This document shows, piece by piece, positions 34,901 to 46,440 of a stretch of 64,000 bases of DNA. Under the pieces are notes generated by a model that saw nothing but the letters and a program-made list of their open reading frames with translations, made no database searches and was not told the origin of the DNA. Position numbers and translations under genes: made by a program. Position 1 is the first letter of the stretch, and the number at the start of each line of letters is the position of its first letter. The stretch is from Isoetes taiwanensis (taxonomy: Eukaryota; Streptophyta; Lycopodiopsida; Isoetales; Isoetaceae): the NCBI GenBank assembly GCA_021234155.1, contig JAJEKV010000024.1:16019030-16083029 (forward strand), in the 5' to 3' direction.

Positions 34901-35969
34901 ATATAATCTTTCAAGCTACATAATGTAAGACAAAGTACAACTCAACTATACACACAATCGAGCCACAAACCATAATTTAGGCTACAAACCATGAACCATA
35001 CATAAAACCATAATTTAGGGCTATAACCAACACCTCAGTAGCATGAAAAGAACATTGAACTTGGAATCACCATATCAAACCATAATTTAGAGCTAAAACT
35101 AGCAAACATTTCATGCAATCACCACACCAAACCATACACAAACCCGAACAAGCTACAAACCCGTAAGCAATTTATGTGGGTTTGTAATCTCACTATTCTC
35201 GTGACAATACAAATCACAAACAAAGATGGAGCATACAAAATAATCTAAGACCTATTTGCTATCTAAAAATGGTGAATACCTCGGGCAACAATAACAAGCA
35301 AAGATGCTTGATCAATTTTAAAATTGAATCCAAATTATACACTTTAAGTAATTCATTGTGAAAAAAATAGAGAAACACTTACTTGAAACCACGTCAATTC
35401 CAATTTGGCTATGAATTGCTGCAAGTGTAAGATAATTAGTGGCTGTATGATCTTAAACAAACTCAAGGTAAAAGATGTGAAGAAAGGATTACCACTTTTT
35501 TTGTTGCAGACTTTTTTTTTCGCATTTAGAAGTGACATTAAGTCGTGGTCCCACTGATAATTGAGTGCTCGCATGATTCTTCTCTTGTAACCTATTCTCG
35601 GAAAAACTGTCCTCCTTACTCTCTAACTTTTGTGACCTTGAATTTTCAGCAGCATGTGCTTGAAAAGATAACCAATTTATTTGTTTCCCCTTCATCTCTT
35701 GAAGAAAATAAGCAACAAAGAAAGGTTTGTGGAATTAGACCTCCCTGAGCATGTTCTCTATCAACATACACTTTCCTATAAAGATTCATGAACTCATTCC
35801 TCTTTGATAATTGGAGGTTCCTCAATTTGTAACAAGACTTAACCTTGTCTCCCCAAAATCAGTTTATTTCATTCTGTTTATCAAACTCCTTTTCCCCCTT
35901 ATATAGATCTGTATATGACAATCCATCTGAGCTTAGTTCCTTTGAAGCTGTCTTTTCACTACCACCCAT
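31967..35969 (-). CDS. multi-exon gene: coiled coil, RING-like finger and FCP1-like HAD domain (possibly disabled)
   Basis: ATG at 35967-35969 opens MGGSEKTASKELSSDGLSY…, with an in-frame TGA at 35859-35861. Later exons give a Glu/Lys-rich coiled coil (34154-34520), then CPFCGRVLLFDGK…AECNHKYHLQCLVSLIS joined to YDNICCQVDCGHAMSETW (C-x2-C…C-x-H-x2-H-x2-C…CC, RING-like). Introns 34068-34153 and 33891-33955 keep frame exactly. Two successive exons carry related segments (TASNGHVSKLNIAEASPHYE and TPSTGYISKLTNAEVLPHNE). The last part is an FCP1/NLI-interacting HAD fold: ELIIFDFNGVLG, SDAIEFLSWCGEHFDIAMW, NTSNTLMIDDHQYKGHKNSP, ending NWLDDISIQ at 31967. The second HAD aspartate is Asn (DFNG), so phosphatase activity is doubtful. 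A one-base shift near 32105 and the early TGA argue for decay or assembly error. That all exons form one gene is inference. Confidence 0.58.
34620..34860. repeat. intronic minisatellite, CATATCTCAGGCTACAAACT units
   Basis: Six copies of ATATCTCAGGCTACAAACTA are separated by ATGAAACAAAGC or AGCAACATACTATGAAACAA spacers, between the first exons and the coiled-coil exon of the minus-strand gene. Confidence 0.92.
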
Positions 35970-35999
35970 GATTATTTTCTCCACCATTCACTTCTTTGG

Positions 36000-38200
36000 T
36001 CTACAAATCGTTGACCTACAATAATAAGTCTCGATTCCTTTCATGATCTAGAAAAAAACTAAACCTGGCTAGGGCATGAACACCTTGCTGCTTTCCTTGA
36101 ATTAGCCTCTCTCCTGTTATTCTTAACAAGCAACGAGATACTTTCTGTGAGCCGAGAATGTCCGAAAGCTTTTACATAACATAATTTGGAGATGTGAACT
36201 TGCCTTCCGTCCCTGTTCCGTCCCTGATCGAATGAACATGGAAGAGCTTCTCCGGAGGTGAATTTGCATCGTAACGAAAGTGGGAATTTTGAAAAAATTT
36301 AAAAAAAATCGTTTCTTCCCACTTTTTCCCACAATTTTCCGTAAAGAATCCATTTTTGGAGGTATCCAAAAATGGAATTTCTTTCAAAGCATTAATAGCT
36401 CGTATTTCAAATTTTGAGGGCATATTTACTACAATTTTCAACTTCATTTTGTGGTTTCAAAATGCACATTTTTGTGCCACCTTATCATGCATCAATCCAT
36501 TGCAAAGCCAAGCCTTTCACTTAGCGTCAAGATGGTTGTTGTGGTCTACCGAAGTGCAGGAGATTATGTGTTTTAAGGGCTTGGATATCCTAGCTACTGA
36601 GTCCTTCAGGACACATAAGATAGATTCGCTTGCTTCTGCCAAGCGATAGTTGATCTTTGAGATTTATTTGACTGTGATGTCTTATGCATAGGGGATGATC
36701 CTCCTCAGTGGATCATGATTATTCTTTCATATTTTAATCCCGCCTGTGCGTGTTGTATCTATCTTTAGCTTGGATTTTCAATATAGTTTGACGTCCTTCA
36801 AAAATTATATTAGAGTTGTGAATCCATCTCTCTGGCCCTCTTCCAACAGAAACCACAGGCTAAGAAGATTTTTCAAGCTTTCAGCTACTGGATCAAGGAT
36901 GGGGAAAGTAATTCATAGATCCAGGCTGCCAAGACCCCCAAAACCCCCTAATCGAGGAAGTTTCTCTTTTGAATAGTCAAACAAAAGAACTTTTGTACAT
37001 AGCCAAGTTAGAAGTCAATCTCGATGGATGACATCACATGATAAGTACTATAGTAGAGCGAGGCACGTAATTTCGCCCATCATGGTGGTGGCAACTTGTA
37101 ATATTTTACGATGCCTAAATTGTAAAATATATTAGATGACAAAGACGCATTGAACTTTTATGTCCACATAGGGGTAAATAAACTTTTATGCATCTACACA
37201 AATATGAACCTATACATTATGACTTTTTAAGGGTTAAAGCCCCTCCCCATGACATTTACTCACCATCATGCCATGTTTTGGCTCACATTGCATCGCCTTG
37301 TCAATTCTGCTTGATAATAGTGATGGAAAAAAGGCACTATTTGAGCCAAACATGGGTAACTTGCCTGTTTTCACTCCTGTATGTTATATATTACTAAAGA
37401 AAGTAATATAAAACTAGTGGTTATTTATTCAATTAAATTCTATGTTCGAGTGTTATATTTCTACTAAAAGTGCAAAACATCACATTCGATTATCTTGCAA
37501 GGGGATAAAATGCTTTTTGAATTATAGTACGGATATATTAAAGAAGCTAGAACGTTTTAGACAATGAGATGTGAATACCAAGAAGAACCTACTAATGATT
37601 TCCTCCTTCTAGTAAAGATATTTTTTAATGAGCTACGTTGTGACATTAATATTGGCTATGATGAAGGCCATTTGGTATCAAAAATGCATTCCTATTATTA
37701 CACTTGCAACTACCATTGGCAATTTGTGTTAAAAGGCTCATTGAGATAGTCTTTGGTTGACAACAATGCAGGGAGACTGTTTTAATTAAATAGCCGCTGC
37801 ACACATTTAAGCGCGACAACTTAGGAAGAAGATAAGTTTCCTTTCATATGGGGACAAGAAATTCGCAGTTGTCAAGATGCAGACGTGAGCGATGGCGCAG
37901 AGGGAAGGAAAGACTAATGGTACTGTAGTATAAGTGGAGAGGAAGATACTTTTATCTTGTGTGAAGACCAACCGGATAAGTAGACATAAAATGTTTTAAA
38001 TGAGGGGTATGAAGGGAGTGCAAAGGGGGAGGGATTTCAAGACGGAATGTGCAAGCAGCACGTTGGGGTGTCAACATAACGGTTAATGTCCAAGGGTACG
38101 AAGGGGGAGCCAGTCAGAAACACTGTTGGGCAAATTCCGGGGTAGAGAAGGTTTGTTCCGGTTGAAATTAGGAATTTTCGGTTGAGCTTGCGCATCGCAA
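36000..38200. other. stretch without firm gene
   Basis: Between the RING/HAD gene and the MYB gene. A plus-strand frame at 36480-36650 (SRWLLWSTEVQEIMCFKGLD…) could be a worn LINE or host exon, but no diagnostic motif was found. The rest is AT-rich. Confidence 0.35.
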
Positions 38201-38215
38201 GAAAATTTCCGATAG

Positions 38216-38351
38216 ATTTTTATGCATATTTATATAAGGATAATACAAATTTCCGATTGGGAACTGCAAATATCCGGCTATTTATTTTTATGCATATTTA
38301 TATAAGGATAATACAAATTTCCGATTGGGAACTGCAAATATCCGGCTATTT
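38216..38351. repeat. 68-bp tandem duplication upstream of the MYB gene
   Basis: TTTTTATGCATATTTATATA to CCGGCTATTTA occurs at 38216-38283 and again at 38284-38351, virtually identical. It lies about 260 bp before the MYB start codon and includes TATTTATATAAGG, which could act as a TATA-like element. Confidence 0.92.
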
Positions 38352-38606
38352 GAGGAAACATTAATTTTCTGATAGGGTTTAGAAAGTTTGCCCAACATTC
38401 AGAAATGGAAAAAAAAGGGAATTTTAAAAAAGAAATAAGAAAAGAGAAAATTAAATAGTTAGAATATCGTAAAAAAGACTGTCTAGCTATCTATCTTCTG
38501 ACTACTAGACTCAAGAGGGAAGTGAAACGTTCTTGGTAGAAGAAAGGGATCAGTGTGTATTCTGCTAGGCAGAGGAGGGCAGTGCGGGTGATTTTGAATT
38601 TGGGGC

Positions 38607-40063
38607 ATGGGCCGCCACTCATGCTGTCAGAAGCAGAAGCTGAGGAAAGGGCTATGGTCACCAGAAGAGGATGAGAAGCTGGTGCAATGCATTGCCAGTT
38701 ACGGCCATGGCTGCTGGAGCAATGTGCCCAAATTGGCCGGTATCATCATCTTATCCATCTTTTGTACAGCCCAAAAGGCCCTTCATTCTAACATACCCCT
38801 TCCGTCTGTCAATGCAGGTCTGGAACGCTGCGGAAAGAGCTGCCGATTGAGATGGAAGAACTATCTCAGACCAGACCTCAAACGCGGCGCCTTCTCCTCT
38901 GCCGAAGAGAAGCTTATCATCGACCTCCATGCCATCGTCGGAAATAGGTCTTCACTTAACTTAATTCGTTGTTGCAGCCTCCAATTCAGTTGGGTTCCCT
39001 TCAATTCATGTTTTTAGGCTTACCCCTGTGCTTTTTCCTCCCCAGATGGTCTCAGATTGCTTCCCAATTGCCTGGCAGAACTGATAACGAGGTGAAGAAC
39101 TTTTGGAACTCTTGTATCAAAAAGAAGCTGAAGAGGCTTGGGATTGATCCTAAAACACACAAACCAATTGGGTCGATGACGCAAAACCAAACAGACCAGC
39201 AGGCAAATGGAGCATCAGCAGATTCAGAGTCTCCGGAAACAAGCACAGACCTGAACCAGCAGCAAAGCCAGGGCTACAAGTCAGTGGCAGAGTCATCAGG
39301 GAGTGAAAGTTACAGGCTAAATTACATGCAATGCCATGAGCAAGGCAAGATGGTGAGCATGAATAATGAAGAAAGGGCATGTGTTGAAGACAGTAATACT
39401 AGTAATGTGGATGCAAGGCTGGGTTGGATGCTCCCCAATAATGCTCAATCATTCAGCCCAGAAGAAGGCATGATTGAGAGGTTTTCTTTCAGCAAAGCCC
39501 CTCCTGTGCAAGCTGTCCATTCATTTCCAGAACAACAGGGTCCTATGCTGATGTTGGCTGGAGCTCCCTTCAATCCTAATGGTGTCATGGCTTACCTCCA
39601 TGGCCATGGAGGACCACACTTACAGGTGTCACCATTTGATGATAGCTCTGAATGCAGACCAGTTTTTCAGTTAGAACCAAAACTGGGTTTGTATAGTAGC
39701 CCTAGTGCTAGAAATCATGAACTCCAATTCACCCCAATTTTTAACTCAGACTCCCTGCCTAGAGCTCCTGAGATTTCTAGACCTTCGCCGCCGCCTCTGC
39801 CGCCGCGCCTTCAAATCTTTGAAGATCACAACCCTGGCAGGCAGATTGAGGGCCCTAGTTTCATGGTTATGGATGATTTTGGAATCTCTAGAGGTGTTGC
39901 TAGGGGTAATTGTTATGTTAAGTCTGAAACATTAGACAATAATGCAGTAGTTGTTCAAGAACCCTCTGGCTGGCAATACCATATCAAAAATGGTGTTAAT
40001 GAATGGCAGGTCTGTTCACCTTCTGATCTTCACAGAATTGCTGCTGCTCTGGATCAAATCTGA
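38607..40063 (+). CDS. MYB61-like: R2R3-MYB transcription factor, MYB61/50/86-like
   Basis: Three exons, 38607-38739, 38818-38947 and 39046-40063, with GT-AG introns of 78 and 98 nt, give 426 residues. Both introns sit at the positions common in plant R2R3-MYBs (after KLAG and at GNR|W). The start [20 protein letters not shown] is diagnostic of the MYB61/MYB50/MYB55/MYB86 group. R2 follows with W-W-W spacing ([44 protein letters not shown]) and R3 with [20 protein letters not shown] and [20 protein letters not shown], then [11 protein letters not shown]. The C-terminal 260 residues are low-complexity, Pro/Ser/Asn-rich, as usual for the activation part. Members of this group act in the nucleus on AC-element promoters and in Arabidopsis affect secondary wall, stomatal and mucilage traits (established). 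No disabling change was seen. It is the most convincing functional gene in the window. Confidence 0.96.
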
Positions 40064-40069
40064 GCATCA

Positions 40070-41855
40070 CCAACCTGTTGTTTCTCCTGTGCATTTTGTA
40101 CCTCAGCATTGTACCTCCAGATTGCAGGCCCCAATATTTAATCTTCTTACCTGGACATGCTTCTGGCAGAATGGTTAATGTCATTGTTTGGTGGTTATAT
40201 TTCTTTATCTCTTTATTTTCTTGTCCTCTCCTTCAATCTTGATTTGATGTCTCAGCTGCAGATGTGATTTTCTCAATGCTGCTCCCCCTTCAAATTTAAG
40301 ACCCTTAATTTAGGATGATTCTCTTCTCCTTCTTTCTGGGATCTAATCATTGTCTTCCTTTTTTGCTTTCATTGAGTGTTGGCAAACTTTTTGGGGCCTA
40401 AAGTAAAATTCTTAATGCTCTCTTGAAGAGTCGGACGGATACTTCAAGTAATTTGTACCGGAAAATCGTAGCGTCCTTATAAAAGAATAAATGAAAGCTG
40501 ATCAGAATTTTTCTGCCATGCAAGAACTCAACCTGAAACTTTTACTTTTCGAATCCGAAAATTCTTCTTTACCCTGGAGTTTTGCCCAACACACTGTCAA
40601 AAAGAACATGCCAAAGAATAGAGCCATTTAGTGCAGTGGGGTCCAATCCATTGGTCTTTATCTTCACGTGTATGGGACCACCCGATGAACAGTTTTCATG
40701 CACGAATAGACGGCCCAGATTTTATTGTCTGGTGTAGATTCTCCTGGTTAAATTAAATGTTGGCAACATTGTCCACGACATTAGCTTTCTGGCTGTCACA
40801 TATATGAACCATATTTGTAAGAATATTCTTTGATCTGGCTCACAATTTTGCCCTTTGCTAAATTCCTTGGCATCGAAGCACTCAAAGGTCCTTCTCTCCA
40901 AAACGTTAGGACCCCACAACCTTGTTAGTGGTTAAAAAGGTTGTCTTAAAACACGGGTGCATCGAATATTACATTCAATGCATTGCATTCGATGCACTTT
41001 TGTTTACTACATGTCATAACTGAAGATACTAGCTGGCCCAATGCGTTACTCGTGCTCTCTAGGTTCCAACATTCACTCGCTAATTGTTAATCTAATGTTT
41101 AACTGACCACAGACTGGTATAGTGTTTGTTGTCATCTGCCTAATGACCCATTGTGTTGTTAGGGAAAGATGTAAAGTTCGTTGCCGACAATGGCTAATGA
41201 CCTATTTTGTTGTTAGATTTTGGGATATAGTGGTTGTAACACATCCAATTCGTTAGGTTATAATGACGTGGACACGTTATGGGTCTTGTCATATCAACAC
41301 TTTAAAGCATTGGAGCAACTCGGGGAACAAGTTTGGGATGTGTGTGTGAGACTATGCTAGTTATTTGCTTCTCCAAATATTGATGGAGAAAGGGACATAT
41401 CTTTATGTCTGAAGGAATATCTCAATTTACATAAATGAGATATTACCTTTGAATATTTCAACTTTTTGCTACTTTTATAATAACCATCGGTGTATCCTAA
41501 CATATGGGCAAGTTGCAACAACACTACTGAATGCTCCTAACATATGCACTAAACAATTTCATATTAAATGAGAGCATATCGGAGCAAAATGAATATTTCA
41601 TAAAGATTCTCTATTTTGTCAAAAAAGGTAAAATCCACAATTAAGAGATGAAATTGTATATTGTCACAAAGAGTGTATTGGCTTATACTTAATTGATATT
41701 TGCTAAAACAATTATAATTTCCCTCAAATGTGTTTTGAAGAGAACTCATTGTTTTCAAAGGACATAGTTTTTAATTGAAAATGCAAGTGAACTATTAATC
41801 AAAATAAAAGCATTTTCAAAATTTGAAGATGAAATCTTCAATAATTTACATACAG
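40070..41855. other. MYB 3' flank and intergenic stretch
   Basis: No gene recognised. It is AT-rich with no tandem arrays. A region around 40425-40930 has higher complexity but no coding frame I could support. Confidence 0.4.
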
Positions 41856-42305
41856 TGTTTACATCCAACACTTTAAAATTAAATCCCCCTTGAAACCCCC
41901 TTTGGTTTGGGTGCATATTCACACGGGGGGTGACTCCGGGCATCGAGAGCTGTTGGATAGGCATATTCACTCTTTATTCCTTAATCTACACCGTACGTAA
42001 AGTTCCTCATTTGTGGGGTACGCATGTACAAAATTTGCTATACTGTATAACAAGTTTTGTAAAATACTATAAGATTTGTGATAATATACTACATGGTGTT
42101 GATTTTGTACATGTGAAATATAATTTTAGGAGCTCTCGCTGCCCTACGTCACCCCCCCGTGTGAATATCTAGCATTATAACAGGGGTTTTTTTTTGTGTT
42201 TTTGTACCGTTTTCTCTAAGGTTTTCATATGATTTGGTGGCCGTATTCATCCAGGTGTACTAAATAGTATTTCTAGAGTGCACCCTTTTGTTAGCCGTTG
42301 ATTTT
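41855..42305 (+). repeat. foldback repeat family, copy E (left arm, core, right arm)
   Basis: Left arm AAATCCCCCTTGAAACCCCC and GGTTTGGGTGCATATTCACA; inverted boundary GGGGGGTGACTCCGGGCATC; core in the orientation GGATAGGCATATTCACTC…GGAGCTCTCGCTGCCCTACG; boundary CCCCCCGTGTGAATATCTAG; right arm ATTATAACAGGGG…TCTAGAGTGCACCC. It is the most complete L-core-R example with the core opposite to copy C. Confidence 0.88.
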
Positions 42306-42682
42306 AGAAAAAGGGGCAAATCCTGTGGTGAATATCCTCCCATTAGTTTTAGGATTTTTTTAGGGTTGTGTGGATTAGGGTTAGTCTGGTTTATTTTAGG
42401 GTTGCTAGATCCAAAGTCTGCTGGAATTGAAGCCATATCCAAAGCTTAATACTCATATTTGCAGGTACTCTTAGGCTTCGCTCTGCGACCAAGTGCAAGC
42501 TCTGCGACCTTGAGAGGCCAAGTTTGGAAGGCGCACCGCGGTAGCCATATTCAGAAGTCCACCATTTTCCATACCCTTTTCCTCGAGGAGCAGAGGAGCT
42601 GATACTGCCGTCCCACTTGGTAGATTTGGAACTAGAATTTTGCTGGCTTCTGGGATCCGGGTGTTGAGAAAAGCAGTGTTGA

Positions 42683-42794
42683 TGATAGAACAATCTTATT
42701 TTTCTACCATCCCGGCAGATGCTAGATATTCGGTGCATTGATAGAACAATCTTATTTTTCTACCATCCCGGCAGATGCTAGATATTCGGTGCAT
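42683..42794. repeat. 56-bp perfect tandem duplication
   Basis: TGATAGAACAATCTTATTTT to GATATTCGGTGCAT occurs at 42683-42738 and 42739-42794 without a difference I could see, so it is recent. Confidence 0.95.
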
Positions 42795-42965
42795 TCACAG
42801 GTATGCTCCGTTTACATTCCCTACATGTATATCCCGACCGCTGGCTATTCCATGCGAAATGGTCCAAGATCTTTGTAGAACTAGAATCCCCTTCCATCGA
42901 TCCCATTCTTCATCCCCTTTTGTTGATCCGTATAACCGTTTTTTTGCCCTCCAAATCTTGAGAAA

Positions 42966-43758
42966 ATGCCGACCCGCAATGTGGTCTCTTGGAATGCTTT
43001 GATCACAAAGATGTGCAAAGCAGGCCATGTTGAAAATGCGCATGATTGGAATTTGTGTAGAAAAGGAATGGCTTATAGAGGCCATCCATTTTTACAAGAG
43101 ATGCCGAGAAAGAATCTCGTGTCCCGGAATTCCATAATTTCAGCCTCTTCCCATGAGAATCATTTTAAAGAAGCCCCGCAATTATTTCAGCAGATGCGGG
43201 AAGATGTTGCCGGGAAGCGGATCACATCACCTTTGTGAGCATCCTTGATGGATGTGTTTTGCAAATTGCCTCTAGTCAGTAGGTAGACGGGTACATACAT
43301 GCATTGTAAATTGTGAATTTGGTTCAGATCTGGCCGTCTGGAATGCCTTGACTAATATGCATACCAAATGTGGAAGCTTGGAGGATGCAACTATTGTATT
43401 TCAAAGGATGCCTCAACGAAATGTTATTTCATGGAGCACTATTATCACAGCATATGTTCAGCATGGACAAAGCACTGAAGCCCTGAAGCTTTTGGATGAA
43501 ATGCAGCATGAGGGCTTGATGCCGCTTTCTGCTACCAGCTATGTAGGCCAGCTTAATGAGGGATGCCACATGTTTGTATCCATGAGTAAAGATTATGGAA
43601 TCACATCAATGTCAGATCAGTACTGCAACTGCATAATTGATCTGCTCTCAAGAACAGGGCACCAAGATGGGGCAGAAGCCTTAATTTGCAACATGCCTTT
43701 CCTTCCTGATGCTATATCATGGACGGCCATGCTTGGTTGTCATAGAGCTTCTGCATAG
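42966..43758 (+). pseudogene. PLS-class PPR pseudogene
   Basis: MPTRNVVSWNALITKMCKAG opens a series of pentatricopeptide units: FLQEMPRKNLVSRNSIISAS, a shift, VHTCIVNCEFGSDLAVWNAL, KCGSLEDATIVFQRMPQRNV, ISWSTIITAYVQHGQSTEAL, and an end resembling the last PPR plus E-domain start (NMPFLPDAISWTAMLGCHRA). An intact family member usually has ten or more repeats and often a DYW deaminase domain. Here about six repeats, a frameshift near 43235-43285, a deletion after HEGLMP and a stop at 43756-43758 remain. PLS proteins direct organelle RNA editing. This copy is decayed. Confidence 0.82.
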
Positions 43759-43759
43759 A

Positions 43760-44225
43760 AAAAGTTGGCAGTTTAATAGGTCTAGCACAATGTCTGCTCA
43801 ATGTCTTCGGTTGGTAAGAGATAATGCTCTCTTGGTGCAATCTAGCAAGTGATAGCGCGCCTGTATGCTCCTACCTTTTGTGGCACTCAAATGCTTTTTA
43901 TGCTAGTCCATTGAGTGAAGGGTTTCATACATAACGACCCCAACATGATATTGAGGCTGTAAAGATGAAGTACTCTAGGCCTTGACAAAAAGACATTGTA
44001 ATATCCTTGAGGCCAGGGTTTATTTCAAACAGTTGCACTAAACAGTAAGTCCTTCCATTCTAATCTCTTCATACCAACCATCATCTAGATTCAATTTGTT
44101 TCGCTATTTCTGCTAGGCTACCTTCATTTCCAGATTATGTTCATATGATGTTCAAGACAATTTGAGCGCATTGTTACAATGTTGTCATTTTGGAGCCTAT
44201 AAATTATGCAATTTAAAATATATGG
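43760..44225. other. stretch without recognisable gene
   Basis: Flank between the PPR pseudogene and foldback copy F. No repeats or domains seen. Confidence 0.4.
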
Positions 44226-44745
44226 TTTGCAATAACACATCAATCATTTTGTAAAAATTTTTTGTAATATAACAACCAACATAACTACTATGAACATTAA
44301 TTAACACAAACCATTACATTAGACATGTTTAAAATTAAATTCCCCCTTAAACCCCCTTTTGTTTAGGTGCATATTCACACGAGGGGTGACGTAGGGCAGC
44401 GAGAGCCTCTGTAATTATGTTTTGCACGTACAAAATCAACACCATATAGTATATTGCCTGAAATCTTATAGTATTTTGCAAATCTTGTTATACAGTATAA
44501 CAAATTCTATACATCCATACCCCACAAACGAGGAACTTTGTGCACGGTGTAGATTAAGGAATAAGGAGTGAATATGCCTATTTAACAGCTCTCGTTGCCT
44601 GGAGTCACCCCCCGTGTGAATATGCACCCAAACCAAAGGGGGTTTCAAGGGGGATTTAATTTTAAAGTGTTGGATGTAATGGTTTGTGTGTTAACCAAAA
44701 AAAAATTTGGCCCCTTCGGGGCCTTAAGAATTGACGAACGAACTA
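44225..44745 (+). repeat. foldback repeat family, copy F (core between two inverted left arms)
   Basis: The left arm (ACAAACCATTACATTAGACA, AAATTCCCCCTTAAACCCCC, GGTGCATATTCACACGAGGG) and a mirrored right arm (GTGTGAATATGCACCCAAAC, GGGGGTTTCAAGGGGGATTT, GGATGTAATGGTTTGTGTG) flank a core in the copy-C orientation. The outer end is GGCCCCTTCGGGGCC. The full inverted arms are about 150 bp each, so the copy can form a long hairpin. Confidence 0.88.
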
Positions 44746-45076
44746 AAAAAAAAATCGTAATGATATTATATGTGTGTGTTATTATATGTGTTATATTGAT
44801 AAAAGGATAAATGTGATGAGGATAGAAAAGAAAAGCCTGTCAAATTGATGTTGCCATATTGATGTAATATGGATCCAACCGTCAATGTAGACCAAGACAA
44901 GATAAAATATCATCCTTGTCATTGGAGCTGGGAGAATCTACTAGAACCACAAAACATGCACCATACCATGCTTATAGCCCAAGGAACACTAGAACACTAG
45001 ATTCTCGTTAGAATATACATTAAGAATAATGAGTGGACGTATAGTTTATTAAAACAAATAGCTTTGAAAGTGCCCC

Positions 45077-45144
45077 CTAGGATTTGAACCTAGGCATGGC
45101 CACCAAGAAAAAAGAAAATAACCTACATCTTGAGCCGAGCTAAT
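45077..45144 (-). other. tRNA-like pol III promoter relic (A box and B box)
   Basis: On the minus strand, ATTAGCTCGGCTCAAG (A-box-like, 45129-45144) is followed at tRNA spacing by CTAGG-TTCAAAT-CCTAG (45077-45093), a perfect T-arm with B box. The 5' acceptor strand does not pair with the 3' GGGGCAC, so it is not a functional tRNA. A tRNA-derived SINE head or decayed tRNA is likely. Confidence 0.55.
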
Positions 45145-45348
45145 GAATAGATCGTGCCTCCAACTCAAAATTTATAGATGTCTTCTTCCAGATGTCTTCT
45201 TCCATTTAGCAATCAAATAAATTTAATAATGCAATAAGTAATACCCATTGGCTGCAGCTTGTGTGCTAGGTATGAAGACAACAGGCAAGGCCAGACACAA
45301 AAAGAATGTTAGCAGCAAGTCTAGCTAATATACAGCTATGAACGTGCT

Positions 45349-46015
45349 TTCATTATCATCTTTGTGGTAAAAAAAATAGGGCCATGAATGATGTAAAGGA
45401 GGACCAGCAAATGCCAATGAACCAACAACCTGTTGATTACTTGTGCAAACACAAATGCTTTTCATACATCGACCTCTGCTTACAGGAATCCAAGAAGAAG
45501 ATAGAAATGTATGGAACCTGCATTAGGGTTAAATGTAGCACCTACATGTGGACCAGCCCATTGAAAGAGATTAATCTTGCAGAAGTTTGCAAATTAAAGA
45601 AAGCTCTGCATCCAAAGGTACAAATTTTTTCCTGCATAACATACATAGCTTTTGCACAGATCTTCACAGACCTATCTTCAGCTCATTATCATTTTTGTGG
45701 TACAAAAAAACAGGGCCATGAATGATTTAAAGGAGGACCAGCAAATGCCAATGAACAAACAATCTGTTGATTACTTGTGCAAACACAAATGCTTTTCATA
45801 CATGCATTCTGCTTACAGGAATCCAAGATGAAGATAGAAATGTATGGAACCTGCATTAGGGTTAAATCTAGCGCCTACATCTGGGCCAACACATTGAAAG
45901 AGATTAATCTTGCAGAAGTTTGCAAATTAAAGAAAGCTCTGCATCCACGTACAAATTTTTTCCTGCATAACATACATAGGTTTTCCACAGATCTTCGCAG
46001 ACCTATCTTCAGCTG
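45349..46015 (+). repeat. 334-bp tandem duplication containing an exon-like segment
   Basis: The sequence from CATTATCATCTTTGTGG is repeated with an offset of 334 bp (for example GGGCCATGAATGAT at 45379 and 45713). Each unit has TTACAG, then a segment reading ESKKKIEMYGTCIRVKCST…INLAEVCKLKKALHPK, then GTACAAAT, like an internal exon with AG and GT borders. In the second unit the donor is altered (CATCCACGTACAA). Further downstream, FYAESSVQLVSEWSKQVAEC (46020-46110) looks like another exon. The protein family was not recognised. Confidence 0.7.
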
Positions 46016-46299
46016 GTCCCTGTTCAGTTTTATGCTGAAAGTTCTGTGCAGCTGGTTTCAGAATGGTCTAAGCAGGTTGCTGAATGCCGGCATCACCTGG
46101 AAATATATGTGGCTTCTAAGACATCATTTCAAAGGGAAACGAACCTGTTGGATTGCCGCTGCAGCTGTTGGTCGACCGAAAGCCATGTTATGGTGGGAAA
46201 GCCTGCTCTTGAAAAGGGAAAGCCTGCTCCTGCCAAGTTCAGAAAGGGAATTTAAAGCTTGTATCTAAACCCGGCTCCTTGTTCTGTGTGTATCGAAGA

Positions 46300-46440
46300 G
46301 GAAGACTTACCCTAGAAACTAAGACCTCGATTATGGAAAAGCCTGCTCCTGGAAAGAAGATATTGCACGGATATGCCAAGTCAGAAAGGGGATTCAAAGC
46401 TCGAAGCAAGCCTTACCCTAGAAACTAAGACCTCGAGGTC
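46300..46440. repeat. short direct duplication
   Basis: CTTACCCTAGAAACTAAGAC followed by CTCGA occurs twice, about 104 bp apart, with GAAAAGCCTGCTCCTG words around it. Confidence 0.7.

Noticed and set aside
42391-42738. 115-codon minus-strand ORF before the PPR pseudogene
   Set aside because: No domain; it crosses the 56-bp tandem duplication and ends in the flank of foldback copy E.
45077-45144. A functional tRNA gene
   Set aside because: The T-arm is perfect but the acceptor and D stems do not pair.
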